Assembly: GCA_047629095.1 (NCBI GenBank)
Contig: JBLHWM010000053.1
Location: 1 to 14,239 of the forward strand
Origin: CALBMX01 sp047629095
Lineage (GTDB): Bacteria > Planctomycetota > UBA1135 > GCA-002686595
Length of the DNA stretch: 14,239 nucleotides
Direction of reading: 5' to 3'
The notes beneath the pieces are model-generated. The model saw only the letters and a program-made list of their open reading frames with translations. It searched no databases and had not been told where the DNA came from. A program made the translations under genes and the position numbers. Shown piece after piece: positions 5,943-12,684 of this stretch (position 1 is the first letter of the stretch; each line of letters starts with the position of its first letter).

Positions 5943-6217
5943 AATCAATGACCCTGGCGGCCCTTGGATGGGGCGTTTGGTGGACAGGGCTGGTCTTGGC
6001 GCGGTTTGCGCCTTGGTTGGCGCCGGACTTCTTGTCCGGAGAGACTCTGGTTATGGTCCTGAGCGTCGGTTGCGCGGTCCCAGGGCTGCTTTTGGCCCTG
6101 ATGACGGTCCGGGCTAAGCGCTCTTGGCTGCCATTTGCGGCGGTGGCGGTGTTTGCGAACGCCTCGCTGCTTGTGATGCCTTGGCTGCTGGAAGGGCTGG
6201 TGCGGGCTCCGGGCTAA
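5939..6217 (+). CDS. Small membrane protein, three predicted helices, 92 residues
   Basis: No family is recognised. Three hydrophobic helices are seen: residues about 4-26 (rich in Trp, G-W-G-V-W-W), 36-58 and 63-85, joined by short loops with R-A-K-R in the second. A cytoplasmic-membrane location is inferred. I chose ATG at 5939 (M-K-S-M-T-L). Earlier in-frame starts at 5804 and 5873 would add a strongly Arg-rich stretch that looks like out-of-frame translation, and the one at 5873 has GGAGG too close to be used. The stop of a 25-codon frame overlaps this start, suggesting coupling. It converges on the four-helix gene at 6439 across 221 bases with no other gene. Confidence 0.55.
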   Translation: MKSMTLAALGWGVWWTGLVLARFAPWLAPDFLSGETLVMVLSVGCAVPGLLLALMTVRAKRSWLPFAAVAVFANASLLVMPWLLEGLVRAPG

Positions 6218-6376
6218 GCTCGTGGCCTTAGCATGGAATCAGCTGCTCACGCGCTCGCCCTCAACGATCCCCCAAGACCACGTCCGTGCTTTCAAGCCCG
6301 GGCAACTCCGATAGAAGTACCGAGGCCTCGCGACTTGGGCTCCACCTAAACGTGGTCATCTCCGCGAGCGCTAGCT

Positions 6377-6407
6377 CTCGCCCACGAAGTCGGGTACTTG
6401 GGGCGAG
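6377..6407. terminator. Hairpin between convergent genes
   Basis: CTCGCCC (6377-6383) pairs perfectly with GGGCGAG (6401-6407), and AAGT/ACTT inside extends the fold. It lies about 30 bases past the stop of the minus-strand gene at 6439. There is no T-run on either side, so termination is only suggested. Confidence 0.35.
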
Positions 6408-6438
6408 GTGCTGCCCTCGGCAAGACACTCGGGAGAGC

Positions 6439-6852
6439 CTAGATGCCTGTGGCGTAGGGCGTGGAGGCAGAGATCATCCAGATGCCGGTGATGGCGGCTA
6501 GGACGATGATGGTGAAGGCTGCGATTGCGCATTGGCGGTGGTAGCGGTGGAGCTTGCCTGTGCGCAGGGTGATGATGCCCGTGATTATCGGTAGCATCAG
6601 GCAGGCCGTCGCCAACCGGGCTAGAAACATGTGCACAAAGTAGATCGTGCCTGCGCTGTGTAGGTCGTAGCCCTCACCCAGACGGAAGGCGGCGATGATG
6701 GTCCAGACCAAGAAAGCAATGCTCAGGCCGACCAGGCTGAGGTGCAGGGCTCGGCGGCGCTTGACCCGCCAACGGAAGCCGGTCCACAACACCCCGACGA
6801 GGGCCAGGACGGTGCATAGGAAGGCGAGTGAAAACTGGGTCATAGGATCCAT
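6439..6852 (-). CDS. Four-helix membrane protein, DUF420-like
   Basis: A 137-residue protein with four hydrophobic helices at about 5-25, 37-56, 68-92 and 107-128. Histidines sit at helix ends (A-L-H-L-S-L, Y-F-V-H-M-F, L-H-R-Y-H-R-Q). The spacing and the C-terminal H-R-Y-H-R...A-x-T-G-I-W pattern recall DUF420 proteins, some of which are linked to cytochrome oxidase assembly, and more loosely b561-type haem proteins. The match is by eye. ATG at 6852 (M-D-P-M-T-Q) begins nine bases after the gpsA stop, so it is probably the last gene of the plsY-gpsA unit. The alternative start three codons in (M-T-Q) is equally possible. A haem- or metal-binding role is speculation from the histidines. Confidence 0.65.
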   Translation of the reverse strand: MDPMTQFSLAFLCTVLALVGVLWTGFRWRVKRRRALHLSLVGLSIAFLVWTIIAAFRLGEGYDLHSAGTIYFVHMFLARLATACLMLPIITGIITLRTGKLHRYHRQCAIAAFTIIVLAAITGIWMISASTPYATGI

Positions 6853-6861
6853 GGAGACTTT

Positions 6862-7899
6862 CTAGCTAAGCCCCTCAACAAGGCTGTCCATCTCGCCCGT
6901 GGGTGCGCGGGTCATCAGATCGAAGACGGCCTCGCGAGGATCCTTGTTGTTAAAGAGGATTGAGTAGACCTGCTCAGCGATGGGCAGGTTGGTCTTTTCG
7001 CTGAGCTCGGACTGGGGTCCGAAGAGGGCCTGGGTGGTCCAGACTCCCTCGGCGACCATCTTCATGGAGTCGAGTACTTGTTGCAGAGTCTCGCCGCGGC
7101 CGATGCGCTCGCCAACTGCGCGGTTACGCGAGTGCTGGCTGCAGGCGGTGGTCACCAGGTCGCCGAAGCCGGCCAGGCCGAAGAAGGTGTTGGCGTCAGC
7201 GCCGTGGGCCTTGCCGTAGCGCGCCATCTCGACCATGCCCCGGGTGAGCAGGGCGGCCTTAGCGTTGTCGCCCAACTCTAGGCCGTCGCTGATGCCAGCG
7301 GCCAGGGCGATGACGTTCTTGAGCGCCGCGGCGAGCTCGGCGCCTGAGCGGTCGGTGGATGTGTAGACCCGCAAGCTGGGGCAGTTAAAGGCCTTTTGGG
7401 CCTTGTTGGCCAGTTCGATGGACTCCGAGGCGGCCACCACCGAGGCGGGCTTGCCGCGGGCGACCTCCTCGGCGTGGCTGGGCCCAGTGAGCACGCCGAT
7501 ATCCCGCTTGCCGAGCACGTCGAGCAAGATGCTTGTGGGCGACTTCATGGTCTCGATCTCCAGGCCCTTAGTGGCGCTGATGATCGGTACGGAGTCCCCG
7601 AGAAACTCCTCGAAGCGCCCTGCGACCGCGCGCAGGAACTGGGTCGGCACAACGCTGACGATCAGGTCGGCGCCAGCACAGGCGGCCTGGGGATCGGCGC
7701 TGAACTCGAGGTTATCCGGAAGCTCAATCCCGGGCAAAAACGGCCGGTTCTCCCTGTGCTTTTGCAGATCTGCGGACTGCTCGGGGAAGGCGCTCCATAG
7801 CGTGGTCGGCACGTTGTTATTGGCCAAGATAATCGCAAGGGCCGTCCCCCAACTTCCATCGCCAATCACCAGGGCGCGCTCGGTCTTTTGCTTCGTCAT
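6862..7899 (-). CDS. gpsA: Glycerol-3-phosphate dehydrogenase [NAD(P)+]
   Basis: GpsA, 345 residues, reduces dihydroxyacetone phosphate to sn-glycerol-3-phosphate for phospholipid synthesis in the cytosol. Seen: the Rossmann motif G13-D-G-S-W-G18 (usually GAGSWG; the Asp is a mild variation), S-V-V-P-T-Q near 82-87, S-A-T-K111-G, G-P-S-H-A-E-E (139-145), the catalytic-lysine segment A-L-K194-N-V-I-A-L-A-A-G, G-D-N-A-K-A-A-L-L-T-R-G (210-221), and G-L-A-G-F-G-D-L...S-R-N-R (241-260). The length is normal. The ATG starts two bases after the plsY stop, so the two are almost certainly co-transcribed and supply each other's substrate and product. No damage is seen. Confidence 0.97.
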   Translation of the reverse strand: MTKQKTERALVIGDGSWGTALAIILANNNVPTTLWSAFPEQSADLQKHRENRPFLPGIELPDNLEFSADPQAACAGADLIVSVVPTQFLRAVAGRFEEFLGDSVPIISATKGLEIETMKSPTSILLDVLGKRDIGVLTGPSHAEEVARGKPASVVAASESIELANKAQKAFNCPSLRVYTSTDRSGAELAAALKNVIALAAGISDGLELGDNAKAALLTRGMVEMARYGKAHGADANTFFGLAGFGDLVTTACSQHSRNRAVGERIGRGETLQQVLDSMKMVAEGVWTTQALFGPQSELSEKTNLPIAEQVYSILFNNKDPREAVFDLMTRAPTGEMDSLVEGLS

Positions 7900-7901
7900 G
7901 A

Positions 7902-8570
7902 TTAGCTCTTTTTGCGCTTCTTGAGGCTAGGTTCGAGACCCGAGAATAGACGTTTGAGGTTGTCCTTGTGGCGCCAGATAACCAAGAGGGCGAAGGCGGC
8001 GCAGCCCCAGACGACTTCCATGCCGTAGGTGTCCGCGCTCACATCTTGGTAGGCGATGATCGGGAAGATCGAGACCATCACGATCGAGGCGAGGCTCACG
8101 AAGCCGGTGGAGAAGGCCGTGAGTAGGAAGCCGACGCCGCCGATCAGGAAGACCGTGGGCGCCACGGCGACCAACGCTCCGCAGCCTGTGGCCACGGCCT
8201 TGCCGCCTTTGAAGCGCAGGTAGATTGGCCAGACGTGGCCGCAGGTTGCCGCTCCGCCCGCAAGCACGGCGAGCACGCCCGCGCCCATGCCAGTTGTCTC
8301 GCCCAGTGAACCTGATGCGATAAGAGGCACCAAGAATGCGGCAGGTGCATAGCCCTTCAAGAAGTCCAAGGTGAAGGCCAGTAGCCCCAGGGGCTTGCCA
8401 ATCGCGCGGCTCGTGTTCGTCGCGCCAATGTTGCCGCTTCCGGTGGCGTGTAGGTTCACGCCCTTGAGACGTGCCATCACATAGCCAAATGGAATCGAAC
8501 CGATCAGGTAGGACGCCAAAAGCACGCCCCACTCGGCGCCCGTGGGCGTAGGAAGATTGCAGAGGATCAT
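7902..8570 (-). CDS. plsY: Acyl-phosphate:glycerol-3-phosphate acyltransferase
   Basis: PlsY, 222 residues, is an integral membrane enzyme that transfers the acyl group of acyl-phosphate to position 1 of glycerol-3-phosphate, forming lysophosphatidate. Conserved loops are visible: S-I-P-F-G-Y near 25-30, the first active-site loop G-S-G-N-I-G-A-T-N-T-S-R (44-55), D-F-L-K-G at 69-73, and the second loop R-F-K-G-G-K-A-V-A-T-G (119-129). Hydrophobic helices separate them, and the C-terminus is Lys/Arg-rich (S-L-K-K-R-K-K-S). It leads the operon with gpsA and the DUF420-like gene. ATG at 8570 has only a weak, very close GGGA, so initiation may not depend on a Shine-Dalgarno site. PlsX is not in the window. 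Confidence 0.96.
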   Translation of the reverse strand: MILCNLPTPTGAEWGVLLASYLIGSIPFGYVMARLKGVNLHATGSGNIGATNTSRAIGKPLGLLAFTLDFLKGYAPAAFLVPLIASGSLGETTGMGAGVLAVLAGGAATCGHVWPIYLRFKGGKAVATGCGALVAVAPTVFLIGGVGFLLTAFSTGFVSLASIVMVSIFPIIAYQDVSADTYGMEVVWGCAAFALLVIWRHKDNLKRLFSGLEPSLKKRKKS

Positions 8571-8759
8571 GTCCCTAGAGTAACGCCCCGGGATGCCCGA
8601 TGCACCCTTTGCGAGGGACCGCTGCCAATACTCTAGCAGCCCATCAGAAATTAGGGCCGCCCTTGGACAAAGCCCGCTTAGGACAAGTACAGCTCGGCCC
8701 CGACCGACGCTGCGGCGCCCGATGAGGGAATGCCGAGTCGGCCCTTTTGGGGCGGGCGG

Positions 8760-9800
8760 CTAGCCGACGACCAAATCCAGTGAGTTGAGCAGCACGTAGT
8801 AGTTCTCACCATTGGGGCCGATCTCGATCCGCATGCCCTGGGCTCGGATGAACGATCCTACGAGACCCGGGGCCACAGGGATCTTGTGGAACTCGAAGCC
8901 GGCGTGCATCACATAGGGCGGCAGGATCAGCTGCTCGTAGCCTCGCAAAGTGATGCCGTCGGTGGCTCCTCCAAATCCCAGGATCACCACGGTCGCTGCC
9001 GTGCTGACACCCTGGGTAGGCACGGGGTCAATGCGCGCCCGCCACGGATAGCCAGCTTGGGGGTTGAAGGTGCAGTGGAAGCCGCCCGGGTTTAGGCCAA
9101 GGGCGCCGTGATAGTGCAGGCAGCCTCCGTCGTTCCAGACGACGTCGATCACGTTGTCCCAAAGGGCGACGTCGTAGCCGGCGGTGATCCAAGAGTCGCC
9201 CACCTCGTCCATCGCGGGCATCAACATACTGCGACCGTTGTTGCCAAGCACAATGACGGGCTTGGTCGCAAGGCCGATGTGAGCCAGGCCAACGGCGCTC
9301 GGCGCCAACAGGTTGAAGCTGTCCCCGTCGTCGATCCAATGCGAGTGCCAGTCCGAGTTGGGCATTGGGATGCCAAAGAACGTGTTCGAGGTGTCCGAGT
9401 CGATCAGTGCTTTGCCGGTGAGATCGAGCTCTGCGTTCACCGACACGTCGCTGACTGCGAGCAGCTCCGCCATTCCGGGGTAAGAGAGGTCGCCGTAGTC
9501 CCAGTGGGACATCACAGCCCGGCCGCCGCCAAGGAGATGGAACGCCAGCCCAAGCCAAGAGGTCGGCCTCTCCCCCGGGCTATTGACCAGCACAAGATCC
9601 CAGGACTGGCTCGACACCAGGGTGTCAAAGTTGGCGCTTGTCGACAGGGTCACCAAGCCAGGAAACCGCGCCTCGGCAGCAGCCTGGGCTGATTGGTGAG
9701 TCGAGCTGTCAAAGACGAGCACTTGTTGGGAGGAGGCTACCCGGGTCGCGCTGCAAAGCAGGGCGGAGGTGGCGAGCCATAGCAAGAGGGAGCTGCGCAT
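8760..9800 (-). CDS. Secreted protein with ThuA-like N-terminal half and planctomycete-type C-terminus
   Basis: A 346-residue protein with a clear signal peptide: R at position 3, a Leu-rich core and a likely cut around residues 23-25 before Gln-Gln. Residues about 26-120 alternate strands and helices (V-L-V-F-D, D-L-V-L-V-N-S, G-G-G-R-A-V-M-S-H-W-D) like a class I glutamine amidotransferase/ThuA fold, without an obvious Cys-His-Glu triad. The middle has W-H-S-H-W-I-D-D-G-D. A C-terminal beta-rich part ends in N-S-L-D-L-V-V-G, after an F-x-x-A-Q-G turn seen in many exported planctomycete proteins. Function unknown; a surface or periplasmic role is inferred. No ribosome binding site precedes the ATG (C-rich leader). 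It is transcribed alone, divergently from hyuA, with 189 bases separating it from plsY. Confidence 0.75.
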   Translation of the reverse strand: MRSSLLLWLATSALLCSATRVASSQQVLVFDSSTHQSAQAAAEARFPGLVTLSTSANFDTLVSSQSWDLVLVNSPGERPTSWLGLAFHLLGGGRAVMSHWDYGDLSYPGMAELLAVSDVSVNAELDLTGKALIDSDTSNTFFGIPMPNSDWHSHWIDDGDSFNLLAPSAVGLAHIGLATKPVIVLGNNGRSMLMPAMDEVGDSWITAGYDVALWDNVIDVVWNDGGCLHYHGALGLNPGGFHCTFNPQAGYPWRARIDPVPTQGVSTAATVVILGFGGATDGITLRGYEQLILPPYVMHAGFEFHKIPVAPGLVGSFIRAQGMRIEIGPNGENYYVLLNSLDLVVG

Positions 9801-9933
9801 GGGGGAACATGGGTCGGGGGTTTAGCGTTGGAGGCGCGCACGGAGCGCTCCACCCAGGGAGTTTTCCGCAGCTCCTTGATAAGGTGTGAGCCCGTTTCCC
9901 GCCAGCAGAATCCCTAGGGCATCTTTGCTGGGG

Positions 9934-9963
9934 TGACCAGGGTCGCCTTGGGGGCGACCAGGG
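9934..9963. promoter_or_regulatory. Paired repeats in divergent intergenic region, operator-like
   Basis: Between the secreted-protein start (9800) and hyuA (10048), GACCAGGG occurs at 9935-9942 and again at 9956-9963, 21 bases apart (two helical turns). GGTCGCC (9941-9947) and GGCGACC (9953-9959) form a perfect 7-bp inverted repeat between them. A separate palindrome, GGAGCGCTCC, is at 9842-9851. Repressor binding is possible but not shown. Confidence 0.35.
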
Positions 9964-10012
9964 CACGCCTCAAGGGCGATCGGCTTTGCCGCTCGACGCG
10001 CTGGCCCAGCGG

Positions 10013-10040
10013 TTGCGTCCATGGCCCGGCGTGCTAACCT
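10013..10040 (+). promoter_or_regulatory. Possible hyuA promoter giving a leaderless transcript
   Basis: TTGCGT (10013-10018) and TAACCT (10035-10040) are 16 bases apart. The -10 box ends seven bases before the hyuA ATG, so transcription would begin at or next to the start codon. The hexamers are imperfect. Confidence 0.4.
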
Positions 10041-10047
10041 CACGTGA

Positions 10048-12180
10048 ATGCCACGACGCCCCACACCTCTCGGCTCCAAATCCACGCGTGCGGGCGTCGA
10101 CACCGGCGGCACCTTCACGGACTTGTTCTTGGAGTCCGCTGCCCAGGACCAGCTCCCCACCGTGGTGAAGGTGCCCTCCACGCCTAGCGATCCGTCCGCC
10201 GCCATAGCGAGTGCCCTCGCCCAGCTCGGCGACGTGCCCAACTTGCACATCGTGCACGGCACCACCGTCGGCCTGAATGCCCTGCTCACGCGCAACCTAG
10301 CGGAGACCGCCCTGGTCACCAACCGCGGCTTCCGGGACCTGATCGAGATCGGCCGCCAGGACCGCCCCGACATCTACGCCCTGCACCCCGAGCGACCAGC
10401 CCCCGTGGTCCCTCGGCACCTGCGCTTCGAGGTCGGCCAACGCTCCTGGCCCGACCCCGCGAGCGGCGAGCTCATCGAGGTCGAGCGCCCTACTGCGAAA
10501 GACCTAGCCGCCCTCGCCAAGCGCATCAAGAGCTCCGGCGCCAAGAGCGTCGCTGTGTGCCTGCTGCACTCCTGGGCCGACCCCCAGATCGAGCGCCGGG
10601 TGGCCGACTCCCTCGCTCACCTCGAGATCCCGATCACCACATCCGCGGCCCTGGTCCCCGAGTTTCGCGAGTACGAGCGCTTCTCGACGGCGACCATCAA
10701 CGCCGCCCTTGCGCCCATCGTCGGCGACTACCTCAAGCGCCTCGGCGCATCGATCGCTCGCATCGGACTCGGCGACGCGCGGCTCTCCCTGATGCAGTCG
10801 AGCGGCGGCACCACGAGCCCCGAGCGCGCCGCTGCCGAACCCGCCCGGGTGCTGCTCTCCGGTCCCGCAGGCGGTGTGCTCGGTGCGGTGCGCGCGGCGG
10901 CCGAGGCTGGCCTGGGCGACCTCGTGTCCCTTGACATGGGCGGCACCAGCACGGACGTGGCCTTCCACTCACCCGCCCTCAAAACCGGCAGCGGCCGAGC
11001 CGGGGAGGCGCCCCCCATCGGCGGCCTGCCCGTGGCCCTGCCCAGCCTAGATGTACACACCATAGGATGCGGCGGCGGGTCGCTGGCCTTCGTGGACCGC
11101 GGCGGCGCCCTGCACGTCGGCCCGAAGAGCGCCGGCGCGCACCCGGGCCCCGTGGCCTACGGCAACTCGGACCAGCTCACACTCACGGACGCGCACATCT
11201 TCCAGGGGCACATCGTTACCGAGCACGAGCGCGCGAGTCACGTAGCGGGCACGGGCTTCCTCGGGGGTAGCCTCGCCCTAGACATCGACGGCGTGACGCG
11301 CGCATTTGAGAAGCTGGGGAAGCGCCTGGCCGTGCGGCCCTATGCGGCGGCGGCGGCCATGATCGAGATCGGCCGGGCCGCCATGGGGCGCGCAACCGGC
11401 GCTATGACCATGCAGCGCGGGCGCGACCCAAGGGGGCTGTCCCTGGTCGCCTTCGGCGGCGCGGGCGGGCTGGTCGCGGCCGACCTGGCGGCCTCTATGG
11501 ACATCCCGCGGGTGCTGATTCCAGCGGATCCCGGGGTGCTCTCGGCGCGCGGACTGGCCCAGGCTGGTTTCCGCGGGGATGCCAGCCGCAGCTTGCTCCA
11601 ACCGCTCGACAATCTGCCGCTTGCGGCGCGCCTTCGGATTTTCCGGCAGCTTAGAGACGAGCTCTTTACCTTGGCCAGCGACCAGGGAATCGCTCCAAAG
11701 GACACGGGCATCGAGTTCACCCTCGACCTGCGGTACCGCGGGCAATCCTTCGAATTAGGTGTGTCGGCCGGCAGCCTGGCGGTCGGAAAGCGCGGTCCGG
11801 TGGGTCTGTCCAGCGGCCAGATCGCCGAGGCTTTTTTCGCCCAGCACGAGCGCCTCTACGGGCATCGGCTCGATGGCCACGCCATCGAAGTCGTCAACCT
11901 GCGAGCCGTCGCTACCGAGCAACAGGCCCTGATTCTGCCACCTAAACCGCGGAACCGCGCCCTTGGACGAGACGCCGCAACGGGCACCGGCAAGCTGCGC
12001 ATTGGCAGGTCGCTGGTCCAAGCGCCGATCCTCTCACGGGCGGCGATGAAGCCAGGCATGGGCTTCGTAGGGCCGGCCATCGTGCTCGAATACTCGGGCA
12101 CCACAGTGATTCCGCCCGGATGGAGTGTTCGGGTCACCGGCGGCGGCCATCTACTGCTTTCGCCTGAATCCGGCATTTAG
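10048..12180 (+). CDS. Hydantoinase/oxoprolinase family subunit A (HyuA-type)
   Basis: A 710-residue HyuA/N-methylhydantoinase A-type protein. These are ATP-dependent amide hydrolases or carboxylase subunits acting on hydantoins, 5-oxoproline or similar compounds, usually with a HyuB partner. Seen: the N-terminal phosphate-binding G-V-D-T-G-G-T-F-T-D (16-25), H-G-T-T-V-G-L-N-A-L-L (70-80), T-N-R-G-F-R-D-L-I-E-I-G-R-Q (91-104), the second ASKHA-type motif D296-M-G-G-T-S-T-D-V-A, and G-C-G-G-G-S (340-345). The length is normal for an A subunit. The start is forced: TGA stands immediately before the ATG, and the conserved region begins at residue 14. There is no Shine-Dalgarno site. Codon use is strongly GC-ending in the first half. 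No hyuB is adjacent, so the substrate cannot be named. Confidence 0.92.
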   Translation: MPRRPTPLGSKSTRAGVDTGGTFTDLFLESAAQDQLPTVVKVPSTPSDPSAAIASALAQLGDVPNLHIVHGTTVGLNALLTRNLAETALVTNRGFRDLIEIGRQDRPDIYALHPERPAPVVPRHLRFEVGQRSWPDPASGELIEVERPTAKDLAALAKRIKSSGAKSVAVCLLHSWADPQIERRVADSLAHLEIPITTSAALVPEFREYERFSTATINAALAPIVGDYLKRLGASIARIGLGDARLSLMQSSGGTTSPERAAAEPARVLLSGPAGGVLGAVRAAAEAGLGDLVSLDMGGTSTDVAFHSPALKTGSGRAGEAPPIGGLPVALPSLDVHTIGCGGGSLAFVDRGGALHVGPKSAGAHPGPVAYGNSDQLTLTDAHIFQGHIVTEHERASHVAGTGFLGGSLALDIDGVTRAFEKLGKRLAVRPYAAAAAMIEIGRAAMGRATGAMTMQRGRDPRGLSLVAFGGAGGLVAADLAASMDIPRVLIPADPGVLSARGLAQAGFRGDASRSLLQPLDNLPLAARLRIFRQLRDELFTLASDQGIAPKDTGIEFTLDLRYRGQSFELGVSAGSLAVGKRGPVGLSSGQIAEAFFAQHERLYGHRLDGHAIEVVNLRAVATEQQALILPPKPRNRALGRDAATGTGKLRIGRSLVQAPILSRAAMKPGMGFVGPAIVLEYSGTTVIPPGWSVRVTGGGHLLLSPESGI

Positions 12181-12320
12181 GAGTCTAGAAGTCCGATTCA
12201 CGGGCCCTTGAAATCGAATCGGCTTCGGGCCCGGCGACTCGAAAAAGTGATAAGATCCCGCGCTCCAAAGACCGATGAGAGGCACTCGTCGCCTCTTCAC
12301 CATAATCACTACAGAACACC

Positions 12321-12336
12321 GCGCGCCAAAGCGCGC
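12321..12336 (+). promoter_or_regulatory. GC hairpin in the ribosome-binding region of the ferredoxin gene
   Basis: GCGCGC-CAAA-GCGCGC forms a perfect 6-bp stem with a four-base loop, ending eight bases before the ATG at 12345, where a Shine-Dalgarno site would be expected; none is present. CATAAT at 12301-12306 could be a -10 box, but no matching -35 is seen. A regulatory role is inferred. Confidence 0.4.
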
Positions 12337-12344
12337 ACCTAGCT

Positions 12345-12602
12345 ATGCCGCACATTATCGCCGAACCCTGCGTCAACACCAAGGACACAGCCTGCGCCGA
12401 AGTTTGCCCCGTCGACTGCATTCACCCCTTGAAGGACGAGGAGGAGTATGCAGAGGCAAAGATGCTCTACATCAACCCCGATGAGTGCATCGACTGCGGA
12501 GCTTGCATCCCCGAGTGTCCCGTGGACGCCATCTTCGAAGAGGAAGACCTCCCCGCCCAGTGGTCGGAGTACACCCAGCTCAACGAAGACTTCTACAACT
12601 AG
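12345..12602 (+). CDS. Seven-iron-type ferredoxin (3Fe-4S/4Fe-4S)
   Basis: An 85-residue acidic electron carrier. The first motif is C9-x7-C17-x3-C21-P, with the wide spacing typical of a 3Fe-4S site; the second is C48-x2-C51-x2-C54-x3-C58-P. By the FdxA pattern, C9, C17 and C58 would hold 3Fe-4S and C21, C48, C51 and C54 would hold 4Fe-4S. C25 (V-D-C-I-H) is an extra cysteine commonly present in this group. The C-terminus is short and acidic (E-E-E-D), so this is a compact form compared with the roughly 107-residue Azotobacter type. The redox partner is unknown. It follows hyuA by 164 bases with its own leader and ends at a strong terminator, so it is probably a single-gene transcript. Confidence 0.94.
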   Translation: MPHIIAEPCVNTKDTACAEVCPVDCIHPLKDEEEYAEAKMLYINPDECIDCGACIPECPVDAIFEEEDLPAQWSEYTQLNEDFYN

Positions 12603-12614
12603 TCTCGTCTAAGC

Positions 12615-12671
12615 GCTGCACTTGTGCAGCCTGGAGCGCCCGCCACTTCCCGAAGACTTGGCGGGCGTTTT
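12615..12671 (+). terminator. Intrinsic terminator of the ferredoxin gene, with a preceding palindrome
   Basis: CGCCCGCCA (12637-12645) pairs perfectly with TGGCGGGCG (12659-12667), and TTTT follows (12668-12671). The loop can form a further CTTC/GAAG pair. A separate palindrome, GCTGCACTTGTGCAGC, is at 12615-12630, just after the stop. The T-run points to plus-strand use. Confidence 0.85.
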
Positions 12672-12684
12672 CGTGCCTGCGAAT

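Noticed and set aside
8571..8759. Terminator or small RNA between plsY and the secreted-protein gene
   Set aside because: Only short, imperfect stems (such as GCCC/GGGC around AAAA) are visible, with no T-run.
9028..9692. Long frames overlapping the secreted-protein gene on both strands
   Set aside because: Their translations are compositionally skewed (Arg-rich, or Val/His-rich) and lack motifs, while the 346-residue frame has a signal peptide and a coherent fold.
10504..11745. Several 110-155 residue frames antisense to hyuA
   Set aside because: They are typical shadows of a GC-rich coding sequence, with no ribosome sites or family motifs.
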